From contig NZ_OY781106.1 of the NCBI RefSeq assembly GCF_963676475.1, positions 1,178,001 through 1,242,000 of the forward strand: 64,000 nt of DNA. Direction: 5' to 3'. Shown one piece after another: positions 8,451-17,689 of the stretch. The notes beneath the pieces were generated by a model. The model saw only the letters and a program-made list of their open reading frames with translations, was not told where the DNA came from and did not search any database. The position numbers were made by a program, and so were the translations under genes. Source of the stretch: an uncultured Celeribacter sp. (GTDB taxonomy: Bacteria > Pseudomonadota > Alphaproteobacteria > Rhodobacterales > Rhodobacteraceae). The first letter of the stretch is position 1. The number at the start of each line of letters is the position of its first letter.

Positions 8451-10956
8451 GATGTGACTTCCTCTCCTTCAAGGTCGATGTTGGCGTCCTCAACAACAGC
8501 GGAGGCCGGAGATGCCCCTCTGCGTCGATGGCGAGATTGGTGAGGTCGGGGATCAGCTCGGCGGCCCAATCGAGGCCATGCGCCTTTAGCCAGGCGGCGA
8601 GGAAGCCGTCTTGGCCGTGCCCGGCGCAGATCTCGGCAATCAGCGCCTGATCCGATTTGGACGATGCCGCGCAGAGGGCCAGACCGACGTCGCTAAGGCC
8701 CAACTCGAACAGCCGATTGCCACGCCGCGACTGACAGTAGTAGTCGCGCTTGGGCGTGGCTCGCGCGAGGATCTCGATCTGCCGGTCATTGAGGCCGAAG
8801 CGACGATAGATAGCCGTGATCTGCGGCTCGATAGCTCGCTCGTTCGGCAGCAGGAGTCGCGTCGGGCAGCTTTCGATGATAGCAGGCGCGATGGCGCTGC
8901 CGTCGATGTCGCTGAGGCTCTGCGTCGCAAAGATCAGCGAAGCATTCTTCTTCCTCAGCGTCTTCAGCCATTCGCGGAGCTGCTCCGCGAAGGCATCGTC
9001 ATCGAGCGCGAGCCAGCCCTCGTCGATGATGAGCAGCGTGGGTCGTCCGTCGAGCCGATCACCGATCCGGTGGAACAGGTAAGAGAGGACGGCGGGCGCC
9101 GCGCCGGTTCCCACCAGCCCCTCGATCTCGAAGGCCTGCACATCCGCCGATCCGAGCCGTTCGGTCTCGGCATCAAGCAGCCGGCCATAGGGTCCACCTA
9201 CGCAGTATGCGCGGAGCGCCTGCTTCAGGTCATTGGACTGCAGCAGGACCGCGAGGCCGGTCATGGTCCGCTCCCCGACAGGGGCCGAGGCCAACGAGGT
9301 CAGCGCGGTCCAGATATGTTCCTTCACATCCGGGGTGATCTGAATGTTCTCGCGCGTCAGGATGGCGACGATCCAGGCAGCCGCCCAGGCGCGCTCTGAC
9401 GTCTCGTGAATGCGGGCCAGCGGTTGCAGCGAGACGGAGTTCTGGTCCGCGTCGGTCAGTTCTCCGCCGAGGTCATGCCAGTCGCCGCCCATGGCGAGCG
9501 AAGCGGCGCGGATCGAGCCGCCGAAGTCGAAGGCGAAGATCTGGCTGCGCGAGTACCGCCGGAACTGAAGCGCCATCAGCGCCAGCAACACGGATTTTCC
9601 GGCGCCGGTCGGGCCGACGACGAGGGTGTGACCGACATCCCCGACATGCAGAGAAAACCGGAACGGGGTGGAGCCTTCGGTCCTGGCGTAGAGCAATGGA
9701 GCGTCGCCGAAATGCTCATCCTGTTCCGGCCCCGCCCAGACCGCCGAGAGCGGGATCATATGGGCGAGATTCAATGTGCTGACGGGAGGCTGGCGGACAT
9801 TGGCATAGGCATGTCCGGGCAGACTTCCGAGCCAGGCATCGACCGCATTGACCGTCTCGAGCATGACGTTGAAATCGCGCGACTGGACGATCTTCTCGAC
9901 CAGCCGCAGCTTCTCGTCGGCCCGGCGGACATCCTCGTCCCAGACCGTGATCGTGGCGGTGACATAGGCCATGCCGGCCACATCCGCGCCGAGTTCCTGC
10001 AGGGCCATGTCCGCGTCAGCCGCCTTGTTCGCGGCATCGGTATCGACCAGCACGGATTGCTCGTTGGTCATCACCTCTTTGAGGATCGCGGCGATGCTCT
10101 TGCGTTTGGCAAACCATTGACGGCGTATTCGGGTCAGCAGCTTGGTTGCATCCAGCTTGTCCATGAGGATGGCACGGGTCGACCAGCGATAGGGAAAGGC
10201 CAGCCGGTTCAGCTCGTCGAGCAGGCCCGGCGTCGTGACGCCGGGAAAGCCGGTGATCGTCAGGACGCGGAGGTGATGATTACCCAGACGCGGCTCCAGC
10301 CCGCCGGCCAGCGGCTGGTCGGGCAAGAGCGCATCGAGATAGACCGGCACCTCGGGCACGCGCACGCGATGACGGTTGGTCGAAATCGTCGAATGCAGGT
10401 AGGTCAGCGTAGCGGCGTCATCGAGCCAGTGGCAGTCCGGCATGAAGCCGTCGAGCAGCGCCAACACGTGATCGGTACGGTCGATGAAGCCGCGCACCTG
10501 TTCCCAGGGGTTCACACCCGAGGTTTCGCGGCCCTCGTAGAGCCAGGATTCTGAGCGTGCCGCGTCCTCCGCCGGTGGAAGCCAGAGGAGCGTCAGGAAG
10601 TAGCCGGATACGAAATGGCTGCCCTCCTCCTCGAATTCGGCCTTGCGCTCGGCATCGACCAGCGCGGAAGCCGCATCCGGAAAGATGCTCACCGGATAGG
10701 TCGCGGCCTCAGAGCGCTGTGCTTCCACGAAGATCGACCAACCGGAACCGAGGCGGCGGAAGGCGTTCTTCAGCCGCCCGGCGACCGCGACCAGTTCGGC
10801 CGCGACGGCGCTGTCCAGATCGGGCCCCCGAAATTTCGCCGTCCTCTGAAACGAGCCGTATTTGTTGAGGACCACGCCCTCCCCGACCAGCGCCACCCAG
10901 GGCAGGTAGTCGGCGAGGCGCGAGGCAGTGCGGCGGTATTCTGCGAGATTCATCAT
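8447..10956 (-). pseudogene. trbE: trbE (VirB4-like ATPase) with C-terminal frameshift
   Basis: The frame encodes a VirB4/TrbE ATPase of about 835 residues that powers pilus assembly and DNA transfer. Walker A GPTGAGKS lies near residue 450 and Walker B LLIIDEGWLAL near residue 644, followed by the sensor FATQSLSDI. After NLAIDAEG (about 8510-8520) the frame is off by one base. In the shifted frame the natural end appears as SPASAVVEDANIDLEGEEVT and stops at 8447, overlapping trbJ by four bases. Without the correction the open frame runs on through trbJ in another phase and joins trbK in frame (1196 codons). All ATPase motifs lie before the break, so some function may remain. Confidence 0.85.
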
Positions 10957-10962
10957 GGGAGT

Positions 10963-11244
10963 TCACACCGAGAGATGACCGGGGATGCGCAGATGGTGGC
11001 GCGCAACCTCGACGAAGAGCGGATCACGCCTGGCCGCCCAGACAGCAGCGATGTGGCCGACGGCCCAGATCAGGATCCCGACCAGCCAGAGCTGAAGCCC
11101 GAGGCCGACCGCACCGGCGAGCGTGCCATTCAGAATGGCGACCGAGCGCGGGGCTCCGCCGAGGAGGATCGGCTCGGTCAGCGCGCGGTGAACCGGCACG
11201 CTGAACCCCGGCACCGCGTCGAGGGCCTCGAAACTCACCGCCAT
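10963..11244 (-). CDS. trbD: TrbD, VirB3-like inner-membrane protein
   Basis: The 93-residue protein has two adjacent membrane helices (LNGTLAGAVGLGLQLWLVGIL and WAVGHIAAVWAA) after a conserved PVHRALTEPILLGGAPR start. This matches TrbD/VirB3, a small partner that anchors the TrbE ATPase at the inner membrane. It overlaps trbC by three bases and precedes trbE by six. The frame is intact. Confidence 0.88.
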   Translation of the reverse strand: MAVSFEALDAVPGFSVPVHRALTEPILLGGAPRSVAILNGTLAGAVGLGLQLWLVGILIWAVGHIAAVWAARRDPLFVEVARHHLRIPGHLSV

Positions 11245-11576
11245 CAGATCAGCGCTCCGCCACCAAAGCTGAAGAAGCTCAGGAAGAAGGACGAGGCCGC
11301 AAAGGCGATGGAGATGCCGAACACGATCTGGATCAGGCGCCGGAATCCGCCGCCGGTATCGCCGAAGGCCAGCGTAAGACCGGTGACGATGATGATGATC
11401 ACCGCCACGATCTTGGCCACCGGACCCTCGACGGAGTCGAGAATCGATTGCAGAGGCGCTTCCCAGGGCATGGAGGACCCGGAGGCATGAGCGGCCGGGG
11501 CGATGAACAGGCTGACGTAAGTGGCGGCGACCGCAGTGGCGATGTGCTGGCGGATGCGCAAGGCGTGATGGATCAT
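11244..11576 (-). CDS. trbC: TrbC, VirB2-like pilin
   Basis: The 110-residue prepilin starts with a leader and signal-like stretch (TAVAATYVSLFIAPAAHA), followed by SMPWEAPLQSILDS and two hydrophobic helices (VAKIVAVIIIIVTGLTLAFG and IAFAASSFFLSFFSF). These features match TrbC/VirB2 pilins, which are processed and cyclised or assembled into the conjugative pilus. It overlaps trbB by four bases and trbD by three. The frame is intact. Confidence 0.9.
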   Translation of the reverse strand: MIHHALRIRQHIATAVAATYVSLFIAPAAHASGSSMPWEAPLQSILDSVEGPVAKIVAVIIIIVTGLTLAFGDTGGGFRRLIQIVFGISIAFAASSFFLSFFSFGGGALI

Positions 11577-12568
11577 TCGAGGTCTCCTGGTTCGTGAGTG
11601 GTGAAATCTGAAATGGTAGGTGAAATCCGGTAGTTGCCGTCCGGCCCTAGGCCCTCGACGCAGGCGAGTTCGGCCAGACGACGTGCAGAACCTCGCCCGG
11701 CCAGGACGGCCACGAGGTCGATGGTCTCCGCGATCATGGCGCGGGGCACGGTAACGACGGCTTCCTGGATGAGCTGTTCGAGACGGCGCAGCGCGCCGAT
11801 CCCGGAACCGGCATGGATGGTGCCGATGCCGCCCGGATGTCCGGTGCCCCAGGCCTTGAGAAGGTCCAGCGCCTCGGCGCCGCGCACCTCACCGATCGGA
11901 ATACGATCGGGGCGCAGACGCAGCGAGGACCGCACCAGATCGGACAGACTGGCAACACCGTCCGTGGTACGCATCGCTACGAGGTTCGGCGCGGCGCATT
12001 TCAGTTCTCGGGTGTCTTCGATGATCACGACGCGATCGGAGGTCTTGGCCACCTCGGCGAGCAGCGCATTGGTCAGCGTTGTCTTGCCGGTCGAGGTGCC
12101 GCCAGCCACCAGGATATTGGCTCGGGTCGCAACTGCTTGGCGCAGCGCCTCGGCCTGCGTCGGGGTCATGATCCCGGCAGTGATGTAATCTTCGAGGGAG
12201 AAGACTGCGACGGCGGGTTTGCGGATGGCGAAAGCCGGAGCGGCAACCACGGGAGGCAGGAGCCCCTCGAAGCGCTCGCCGGTTTCCGGGAGCTCCGCAG
12301 AGACGCGTGGGGACAGGCCATGAACTTCGACGCCGACATGGTGCGCGACCAGTCGTACGATGCGCTCACCATCGGCTGCGCTGAGCGTCTTGCCACTATC
12401 GGCGAGCCCCTCGGAAAGTCGGTCGACCCAGAGCCGCCCATCGGGGTTGAGCATCACCTCGACGGTCATGGGGTCGTCCAGAAACCCGGCGATCGCCGGC
12501 CCGAGCGCGGTGCGCAGCATCCGCGCGCCTCTCCGGATCACCTCTGGTCTCTGATCGTTCTTTGCCAT
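11573..12568 (-). CDS. trbB: TrbB, VirB11-like secretion ATPase
   Basis: The 331-residue traffic ATPase has Walker A GGTSTGKT at residues 156-163, an Asp box IIEDTRE at 182-188, Walker B IPIGEVRG at 223-230 and a His box GHPGGIGTIHAG at 243-254. All landmarks of hexameric VirB11/TrbB enzymes are present. It is the first gene of the trb operon. Relatives usually have a CopG-family regulator and the coupling protein traG just upstream; here the region 12569-13105 holds neither, so the operon promoter and its neighbours appear to have been replaced. Confidence 0.95.
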   Translation of the reverse strand: MAKNDQRPEVIRRGARMLRTALGPAIAGFLDDPMTVEVMLNPDGRLWVDRLSEGLADSGKTLSAADGERIVRLVAHHVGVEVHGLSPRVSAELPETGERFEGLLPPVVAAPAFAIRKPAVAVFSLEDYITAGIMTPTQAEALRQAVATRANILVAGGTSTGKTTLTNALLAEVAKTSDRVVIIEDTRELKCAAPNLVAMRTTDGVASLSDLVRSSLRLRPDRIPIGEVRGAEALDLLKAWGTGHPGGIGTIHAGSGIGALRRLEQLIQEAVVTVPRAMIAETIDLVAVLAGRGSARRLAELACVEGLGPDGNYRISPTISDFTTHEPGDLE

Positions 12569-13105
12569 GCCGGCCCCGTTCCCTTACGGGCGCCTCCAAC
12601 GGGCCGCCCTGGATCGGGGTCGATTAAGAAAGCCGTAAATGCCTACGGCTCAACAGGTTTCCGAGGGGTGTAGTAGCGTGGCGTGTAAAGACAGGAAAAC
12701 GGCGGAATGTCCCCCAGATCCACTCCAGAAGGAAGGCGTCGTGGCAACCGTCATTCGAACTTGGTGGTTTCGGGCGCGAAGCAGCCTGATGGCAGTGCGG
12801 CATGGCGAGCGCAACAACTCTGGCGAACCAGACGTTCATGAAGGTCGCCGCGACCACCGTGGGCGAGTATTCCGTGTCGAGCGGAGATCGGCCTGACGGC
12901 AATGCAGCATCCCCTACTTCTCCGGCCTCCATCGCCGCAAGTGTCTGGCAATTTACGAGCGCGCCGCGACCAGCCACCTGTCATCCTCGGACGTCGTCGA
13001 ACTCGAAAGCCTGGGCGGGTTGATCCGCACGCTTCAAAACCTCAAGATTCGCTTGTTTTCCGACCTACTGAGGTCGTAGTACTCAATGTGTGCCGGTCAT
13101 CAGCA
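12569..13105. other. no supported gene; probable junction or remnant DNA
   Basis: Between trbB and the HNH remnant I see no convincing gene. A minus-strand frame at 12624-12977 has no recognisable features. On the plus strand a frame ending near 13078 reads RRKCLAIYERAATSHLSSSD and then SLGGLIRTLQNLKIRLFSDL before a stop, which looks like the C-terminal tail of a larger lost protein. In related elements this is where copG, traG and the relaxase genes would sit, so the region probably marks a deletion or replacement. Confidence 0.4.
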
Positions 13106-14429
13106 ATGCACGATTTGGCCACTCTGCCAGATTGGATTTCATCAATGAGCGCCACCTTCAACAATCTGCTTTTGGAAGGTGGTATTGCTCCAGAGGAGGT
13201 CGCGCTTCTTCGCCATCACACTCCCAAACGCGGCGCTTCCGCGGCGAGTATTGCAGATCTTTGGCGCGACGACCCAGAAGGTTTCATCCTCTACCAAGAC
13301 ACCCAAGAGAAGAACCGCCCTATCTTGCGCAAGCGAAGGATATGAGCCTCGTTCGTTTCACCGAATCCGGGCGATACACTCTTCGTCGGGCTATTCGATG
13401 CGAAGTATTCGAATACGGGAGTGGCCGATTGGACCTGTCCGTATCGCGGGGACCAGCCCGGTGAAGGAAAGCCCGTCGACCGCTTTTCCACGCACCTCCG
13501 GAGCGAACTGTCCGAGCAGATTGGGAAGCTCCGCGTTGACTGGCCGGATTCCAATGTCCGAACCTGGAAACGCAAAGCTGAGGGGCTGACCCTCCCGGTG
13601 GTCCCATCGACGCTCGTGCGGCAGACTGGACTTCCTATTCATGATGCGGACCTTGTCGATGCGCTGGAGACGTTGGGTTTCGAACAGCGTAATCGCACCG
13701 GCAAGGTAGTGCAGATGCGACGCGGCGATTTTATTGTTTACGTGAAGCGGGAAACTGCTATTCGGCCCCTGGTCGTTCACCTAGGCTTCCTCGACGTGGC
13801 GGATAGCCTTCGGGCTCTAGGCGTCGATACCGTCGAGCCACCTCGGAGCTACGAGAACGCGCATCTTAGGGAATTCCCGGGAATACATCGCGCCACATCG
13901 CACGACCGTCGGCCGTCACGGGTTTGCTCTCGGCGTCTCCGATAGCAATCTGGCTGCTACGATCGCGTTGTTGGAGCGCGCAAGTCGCCTGGAGACTGAC
14001 GACGGCCCAGTCAGGGTGGTGGCGCCTCCCGAGGACCCGCTCACTGAAAAGGAGCGCTTGCAAGCCGCGAGGATCGGTCAAGGCGACTTTCGGAACGCCC
14101 TCGTCGTCGCTTGGGGCGGGACGTGTCCGCTGGCTGGCGTTGATCACCTTCCGCTTTTGCGTGCCTCCCACATCAAGCCGTGGCGAAGCTCCACGAACAC
14201 TGAGCGGCTCGACCCCTTCAACGGGCTCTTGCTCGCAGTGCATGTCGATTCCTTGTTCGATCGAGGTCTCATTTCCTTCGAGGACAACGGAACGCTGCTC
14301 GTCTCCAATACGCTGAGCCAGGATAATCTCGACCGATTGGGTATCGTCCGAGGCGCGATGATCTCCGGACTCGACGCACGCCATGGGGCGTACCTTGCGC
14401 ATCATCGCGCCCACTGTTTCGTCCCATAG
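13106..14429 (+). pseudogene. HNH endonuclease (restriction-like) with several frameshifts
   Basis: The C-terminal part (from about 13968) carries a clear HNH nuclease signature of the HNH_2 type: CPLAGVDHLPLLRASHIKPW, then DPFNGLLLAVHVDSLFDRGL. Upstream pieces in alternating frames read SIADLWRDDPEGFILYQDTQ, then SLVRFTESG, then DTLFVGLFDAKYSNTGVADW, and later REYIAPHRTTVGRHGFALGV. They join into one protein of roughly 440 residues if frame changes are allowed near 13310-13335, near 13370 (compensating) and near 13866. The N-terminal part resembles sequence seen in predicted restriction nucleases. The gene leads a four-gene cassette and is almost certainly inactive. Confidence 0.7.
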
Positions 14430-14441
14430 CGCGGCTCCGTA

Positions 14442-15023
14442 ATGAGCACGTTTTCCCACATTGCATTGGAGGGCCGTGACGAACCCCTGACCCTGGTTTG
14501 GCCGCCAACGGGCAACGCCGCAGCATTCCTGCATTTCGACCGCGCGGACGCCTGGAGGGGCTTCATCGCCGGGCTGGGGATAAACCGGCGAATCCCAGAG
14601 ATTATCCAGCGAAAATTCGTCCGGGCGCAGACGCTTTACCTGTTGGGCTGGATCGACTTCAGCCTGATCAAGGCCGGCGAGCTGGCGGCACTGATTGCGC
14701 TCGAACGGGCCGTGATGGACCGCCACGGCGGGGAGCTCTTGAAGAGAAAACGCGGCTTCGCTGCACGCCTCAAGCATATGGTGACAGCCGATGGGCTGAC
14801 CGGCACGGACATGCCTACGGTCGAGCGCTGCGGTGGGACAGCGATCGGGCAGCTCGCCGGCGACGTTCACCCAACCCTTGCCGAGCGGCGGAACACACTC
14901 GCCTACGGCGACCCGTTCGACGGCCTCCCGACCGGCGGCCTCCTTGAGCTCGTCCGCGACCTGATCAACTACGCTTATCGCAATTGCATCGCCGAGGCAG
15001 CTTCGTTGGGAGCGCCAACATGA
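14442..15023 (+). CDS. hypothetical protein, HEPN-like helical
   Basis: The 193-residue protein is of unknown family. It is largely helical after residue 30. Near the C-terminus it contains ERRNTLAYGDPF followed by a helix (LLELVRDLINYAYR). This resembles the RN-x3-HG motif of HEPN ribonuclease-like domains with the catalytic His replaced by Tyr, so it may be an inactive HEPN partner. It starts 12 bp after the HNH remnant and overlaps the next gene by four bases (ATGA), indicating one operon. HEPN assignment is an inference from the motif and fold pattern only. Confidence 0.5.
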   Translation: MSTFSHIALEGRDEPLTLVWPPTGNAAAFLHFDRADAWRGFIAGLGINRRIPEIIQRKFVRAQTLYLLGWIDFSLIKAGELAALIALERAVMDRHGGELLKRKRGFAARLKHMVTADGLTGTDMPTVERCGGTAIGQLAGDVHPTLAERRNTLAYGDPFDGLPTGGLLELVRDLINYAYRNCIAEAASLGAPT

Positions 15024-15754
15024 CCACGTTTCGCTGGAAGAACTGCTTCGCCGACGTCCTGACGAGCAAGCACGACCTGACCATCCACTCCTACCTGGAC
15101 GACGTGGTGGTGCCGGCGCTCGCGACGCTCGACGCAAAGATCGCGGAACTGGGGGCGAGCGCCTCACCCGGTGATCAATTCGCTCAGGCCGACATGGAAG
15201 CGATGAAGAGTGAGGCGATCTTGGCCTTCGGCTTGTCGATCCAGTCGATCTGGGAACGGCAGATTCGCAGCTATCTGCGCGGTTGCGCGAACGAACTACG
15301 CCCGGGCGAGCCCATCGCCGACAAGATCGACAAGGCCAACTGGAAAGATTTGCAAAAGTGGTTCCGAAGGTTGCGCGGCATCAATTTGGACGAGTTTCCG
15401 AGCTTCCCGCTCATCGATATCCTCCAGCACCTCGGCAATGCGTGCCGCCATGGTGACGGGGACTCGGCGATAGAACTGCATCGGCGCCGACCCGACCTTT
15501 GGCCTATGATGCCGTCCATGCCGCCCGGCTTTGGCGAGCCGCAGGCAGGACCCGCGCCACCGCCTGCAGGCTCAATGGTGATCCCGGTCGCCGCCCTGCG
15601 CGAGTTCGTCACCGCGATCGCCGCGTTCTGGCGGGATGCCGAGTATATCTACAATGAGAGCATCGAGCGGAAGCACGAGAACCTCGAAGCCCATCTGGTC
15701 AAGCAGCGGGCGGAGCGCAGCTGGTTTCCACAGGCGTGCAGCGAGGCCGGCTGA
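15020..15754 (+). CDS. hypothetical protein, HEPN-like with N-x-x-RHG motif
   Basis: The 244-residue protein starts at ATG 15020 inside the stop of the previous gene. A helical segment AILAFGLSIQSIWERQIRSY, like that of HEPN-type proteins, is followed by IDILQHLGNACRHGDGDSA, where the RHG triplet fits an HEPN active-site-like motif. Then come a Pro-rich linker and a further helical part ending in a coiled-coil-like ERKHENLEAHLVKQRAE. It is translationally coupled to both neighbours. HEPN-like pairs often act in abortive infection or toxin-antitoxin modules; a defence role here is inferred, not shown. Confidence 0.5.
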   Translation: MTTFRWKNCFADVLTSKHDLTIHSYLDDVVVPALATLDAKIAELGASASPGDQFAQADMEAMKSEAILAFGLSIQSIWERQIRSYLRGCANELRPGEPIADKIDKANWKDLQKWFRRLRGINLDEFPSFPLIDILQHLGNACRHGDGDSAIELHRRRPDLWPMMPSMPPGFGEPQAGPAPPPAGSMVIPVAALREFVTAIAAFWRDAEYIYNESIERKHENLEAHLVKQRAERSWFPQACSEAG

Positions 15755-16089
15755 TGGGCGCGAACGCCGCCATGATCACCGTGGTCGAGGATCTCTGGCG
15801 CATCCCTCGGCCAGGCCCCAAGAACCTCCTGAGAGCGCCGCGCTTCAACGCTCTGAGCGAGCTCTGCGCGGCGGAGTATGGCATCGACAAGCCCGTGTTC
15901 GCGCTCAGCACCGCTCTGCGGTCGCTTGGGCTCCCGTGCCATCTGCTGGCAGGGAAGACTCATCTGGCGCTCGATCCTGTCGTTGCGGCGAACGCTCTCG
16001 ATGAGGCTTGCCGCCACAAGACGTCGGTGCGCCGTCACTTATGCCCGCTCGATCTCGCCGACGATCTCCCGGTGTCTGTCGTCATATAA
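15754..16089 (+). pseudogene. third cassette gene, truncated by the IS
   Basis: This gene begins at ATG 15754, overlapping the previous stop (TGATG). It encodes ITVVEDLWRIPRPGPKNLLR, then a helical part ending HLCPLDLADDLP. At 16073 the IS terminal repeat begins and the frame ends five codons later inside it. The native C-terminus is lost. I do not recognise the family. Its coupling to the two HEPN-like genes suggests it was part of the same system. Confidence 0.55.
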
Positions 16090-16145
16090 AATGGGACATC
16101 AGAGCGGCTTGAACATTGGAGGCTCTGGTTCGGTTGTGTGATTGA

Positions 16146-17274
16146 TTATGCGGCTTGCTTTTGATGTTGCAAGCGGCGCTGTCGGATCGTCAGTTTCTTG
16201 ATCTTCTCCCTTTCCCTGAGAATGGCTTTGTCGCGCCCGAAGTAGACGTCGGCGGGTGTGACGTTGTTCAAGCTCTCGTGGTATCGCTGGTTGTAGTAGT
16301 CGACGAAGGCCCCGATCTGGCGCTCAAGATCACCGGGCAGGTAGTAATTTTCCAGCAGAACTCGGTTCTTCATGGTCTGATGCCAGCGCTCGATCTTGCC
16401 CTGAGTTTGCGGGTGGAATGGCGCACCGCGAACGTGGTCCATCTTCTGACCCTCCAGCCACGTGGCCAGATCGCCAGAGATGTCGCAGGAACCGCTCGCC
16501 ATTGGGCTCGAACCAATGGCGCCTCAATAGCTCGCTCGCTGAGCAGACGAGGTTTGTGCCGGACCACGGCCTGGTCGCAGCCTGATGCCGTCAGGGCTAA
16601 CTCGATCGTGTTGGTGACATCCTCAGCACGCATGTTTGTGCAGAGTTTCCAGGCAATGATGTAGCGGCTGTCGTCGTCGAGGATGGTGCTGAGATAATAC
16701 CAGCCCCACCCGATGATCTTGAAGTAGGTAAAGTCGGTCTGCCACATCTGGTTGATGGCGGTGGTCTTGTCCGTGACCTCATCGGCGGCCTTGATCACCA
16801 CATAAAGCGTTTTTCGTTTAATCTGAATCAGATTGAGCGAAAAACGTTGCGACACTGAATTGATCTTGCTGCGTTTTTCAAAAATTGAGTGCCTCAAGTT
16901 TTTTGAAAAACGCTTTAGTCCGGCGCAGTAATCAGATCAGCGGCTTTCAGGATGCGGTAAACCGATGTTTCAGAGACAAAATACCGCGTCTCATCGGTAT
17001 ATTTGACGGCCAGCTCGCGTGTGGTCAGCGCCTCATGTTCCAGCGCAAACTCGATCAGATCATCCCGCCGATCCTGCGGAATACGGATCCAGACCGACTT
17101 TGGCCGAGGCGCGCGATCCGCGAGGGCATCAAAGCCACCTTCGACATATCGGTCATACCATCGGTAAAATGTGGTGCGCGGGATGCCCAGCGTATCAAGG
17201 GTCTTCTTGGTTGGCAGATGCGACCCTTCAACTGCGCGAATGATCTCCAACTTCTCGGTTGCTGAATACCTCAT
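16146..17274 (-). pseudogene. IS3-family transposase OrfB, twice interrupted
   Basis: The N-terminal part (17274 to about 16919) reads MRYSATEKLEIIRAVEGSHL and ILKAADLITAPD, a helix-turn-helix region. The integrase core resumes after the MITE with VVIKAADEVTDKTTAINQMW, WQTDFTYF (first Asp) and STILDDDSRYIIAW (second Asp). After a second insertion at about 16505-16538 it gives GDLATWLEGQKMDHVRGAPF and QGKIERWHQTMKNR (catalytic Glu). It ends at 16146. Both breaks shift or stop the frame, so no active transposase is made from this copy. It overlaps orfA by four bases, as usual for IS3 frameshifting. Confidence 0.85.
16806..16916. repeat. 111-bp MITE inside the IS transposase, flanked by TA
   Basis: The ends are perfect 11-bp inverted repeats (AAGCGTTTTTC at 16806-16816 and GAAAAACGCTT at 16906-16916), flanked on both sides by TA (16804-16805 and 16917-16918). 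Removing the element plus one TA restores the orfB frame exactly (GAC TAT GTG GTG ATC). Inside are two hairpins. The first has stem CGTTTTTCG/CGAAAAACG around the palindrome AATCTGAATCAGATT. The second is a long stem GCGTTTTTCAAAAA/TTTTTGAAAAACGC with inner TTGAG/CTCAA. TA duplication and size fit a miniature element mobilised by an IS630/Tc1-type transposase. Confidence 0.85.
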
Positions 17275-17645
17275 TCCTCGAACTCCCCAGCACCTGTCAT
17301 GCTTTTTTTGAGCAGACGGTTTTCCAAGGTGAGGTCAGCCACGCATTCTTTCAGAGCCATGGCCTCGGATCGCAGATCCTTCACCTCATGCGATGTCGCC
17401 TGACGCGCTGTGTCGCCGGAAAGACGACGCTTTCCAGCCTCAAGGAATTCCTTCGACCAAGTGTAATACAGGCTGTCAGAGATACCCTCGCGGCGACATA
17501 ACGCCGAGATGCTTTCCTCCCCGCGCAATCCGGCCAATACAAGTCGGATTTTCTCCTCCGCTGAATAGGTCTGGCGAGACTTGCGGCGGATGTTTTTGAC
17601 CGGCTTGTCAGCTGCGTCTTTCGATGTTCCGGGCTTCTTGTTCAT
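17271..17645 (-). CDS. IS3-family transposase OrfA
   Basis: The 124-residue protein has an N-terminal basic segment, a helix-turn-helix (YSAEEKIRLVLAGLRGEESI... CRREGISDSLYYTWSKEFLE) and a leucine-zipper-like C-terminus (VADLTLENRLLKKSM). This is the DNA-binding subunit of IS3-family elements, normally fused to OrfB by a programmed -1 frameshift. It is intact, but its OrfB partner is broken. Confidence 0.85.
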   Translation of the reverse strand: MNKKPGTSKDAADKPVKNIRRKSRQTYSAEEKIRLVLAGLRGEESISALCRREGISDSLYYTWSKEFLEAGKRRLSGDTARQATSHEVKDLRSEAMALKECVADLTLENRLLKKSMTGAGEFEE

Positions 17646-17689
17646 CTTCGCTCCTTAAAGGCTACGATGAACCAGAAACCCTCCGTTGT

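Noticed and set aside
12624..12977. 117-codon minus-strand frame before trbB
   Set aside because: No family resemblance, overlaps remnant DNA, no ribosome-binding site.
13866..15167. Long open minus-strand frame (433 codons) across the HNH/HEPN cassette
   Set aside because: It lies opposite well-supported plus-strand genes, has Arg/Pro-rich low-complexity sequence and matches nothing; it is a typical GC-rich shadow.
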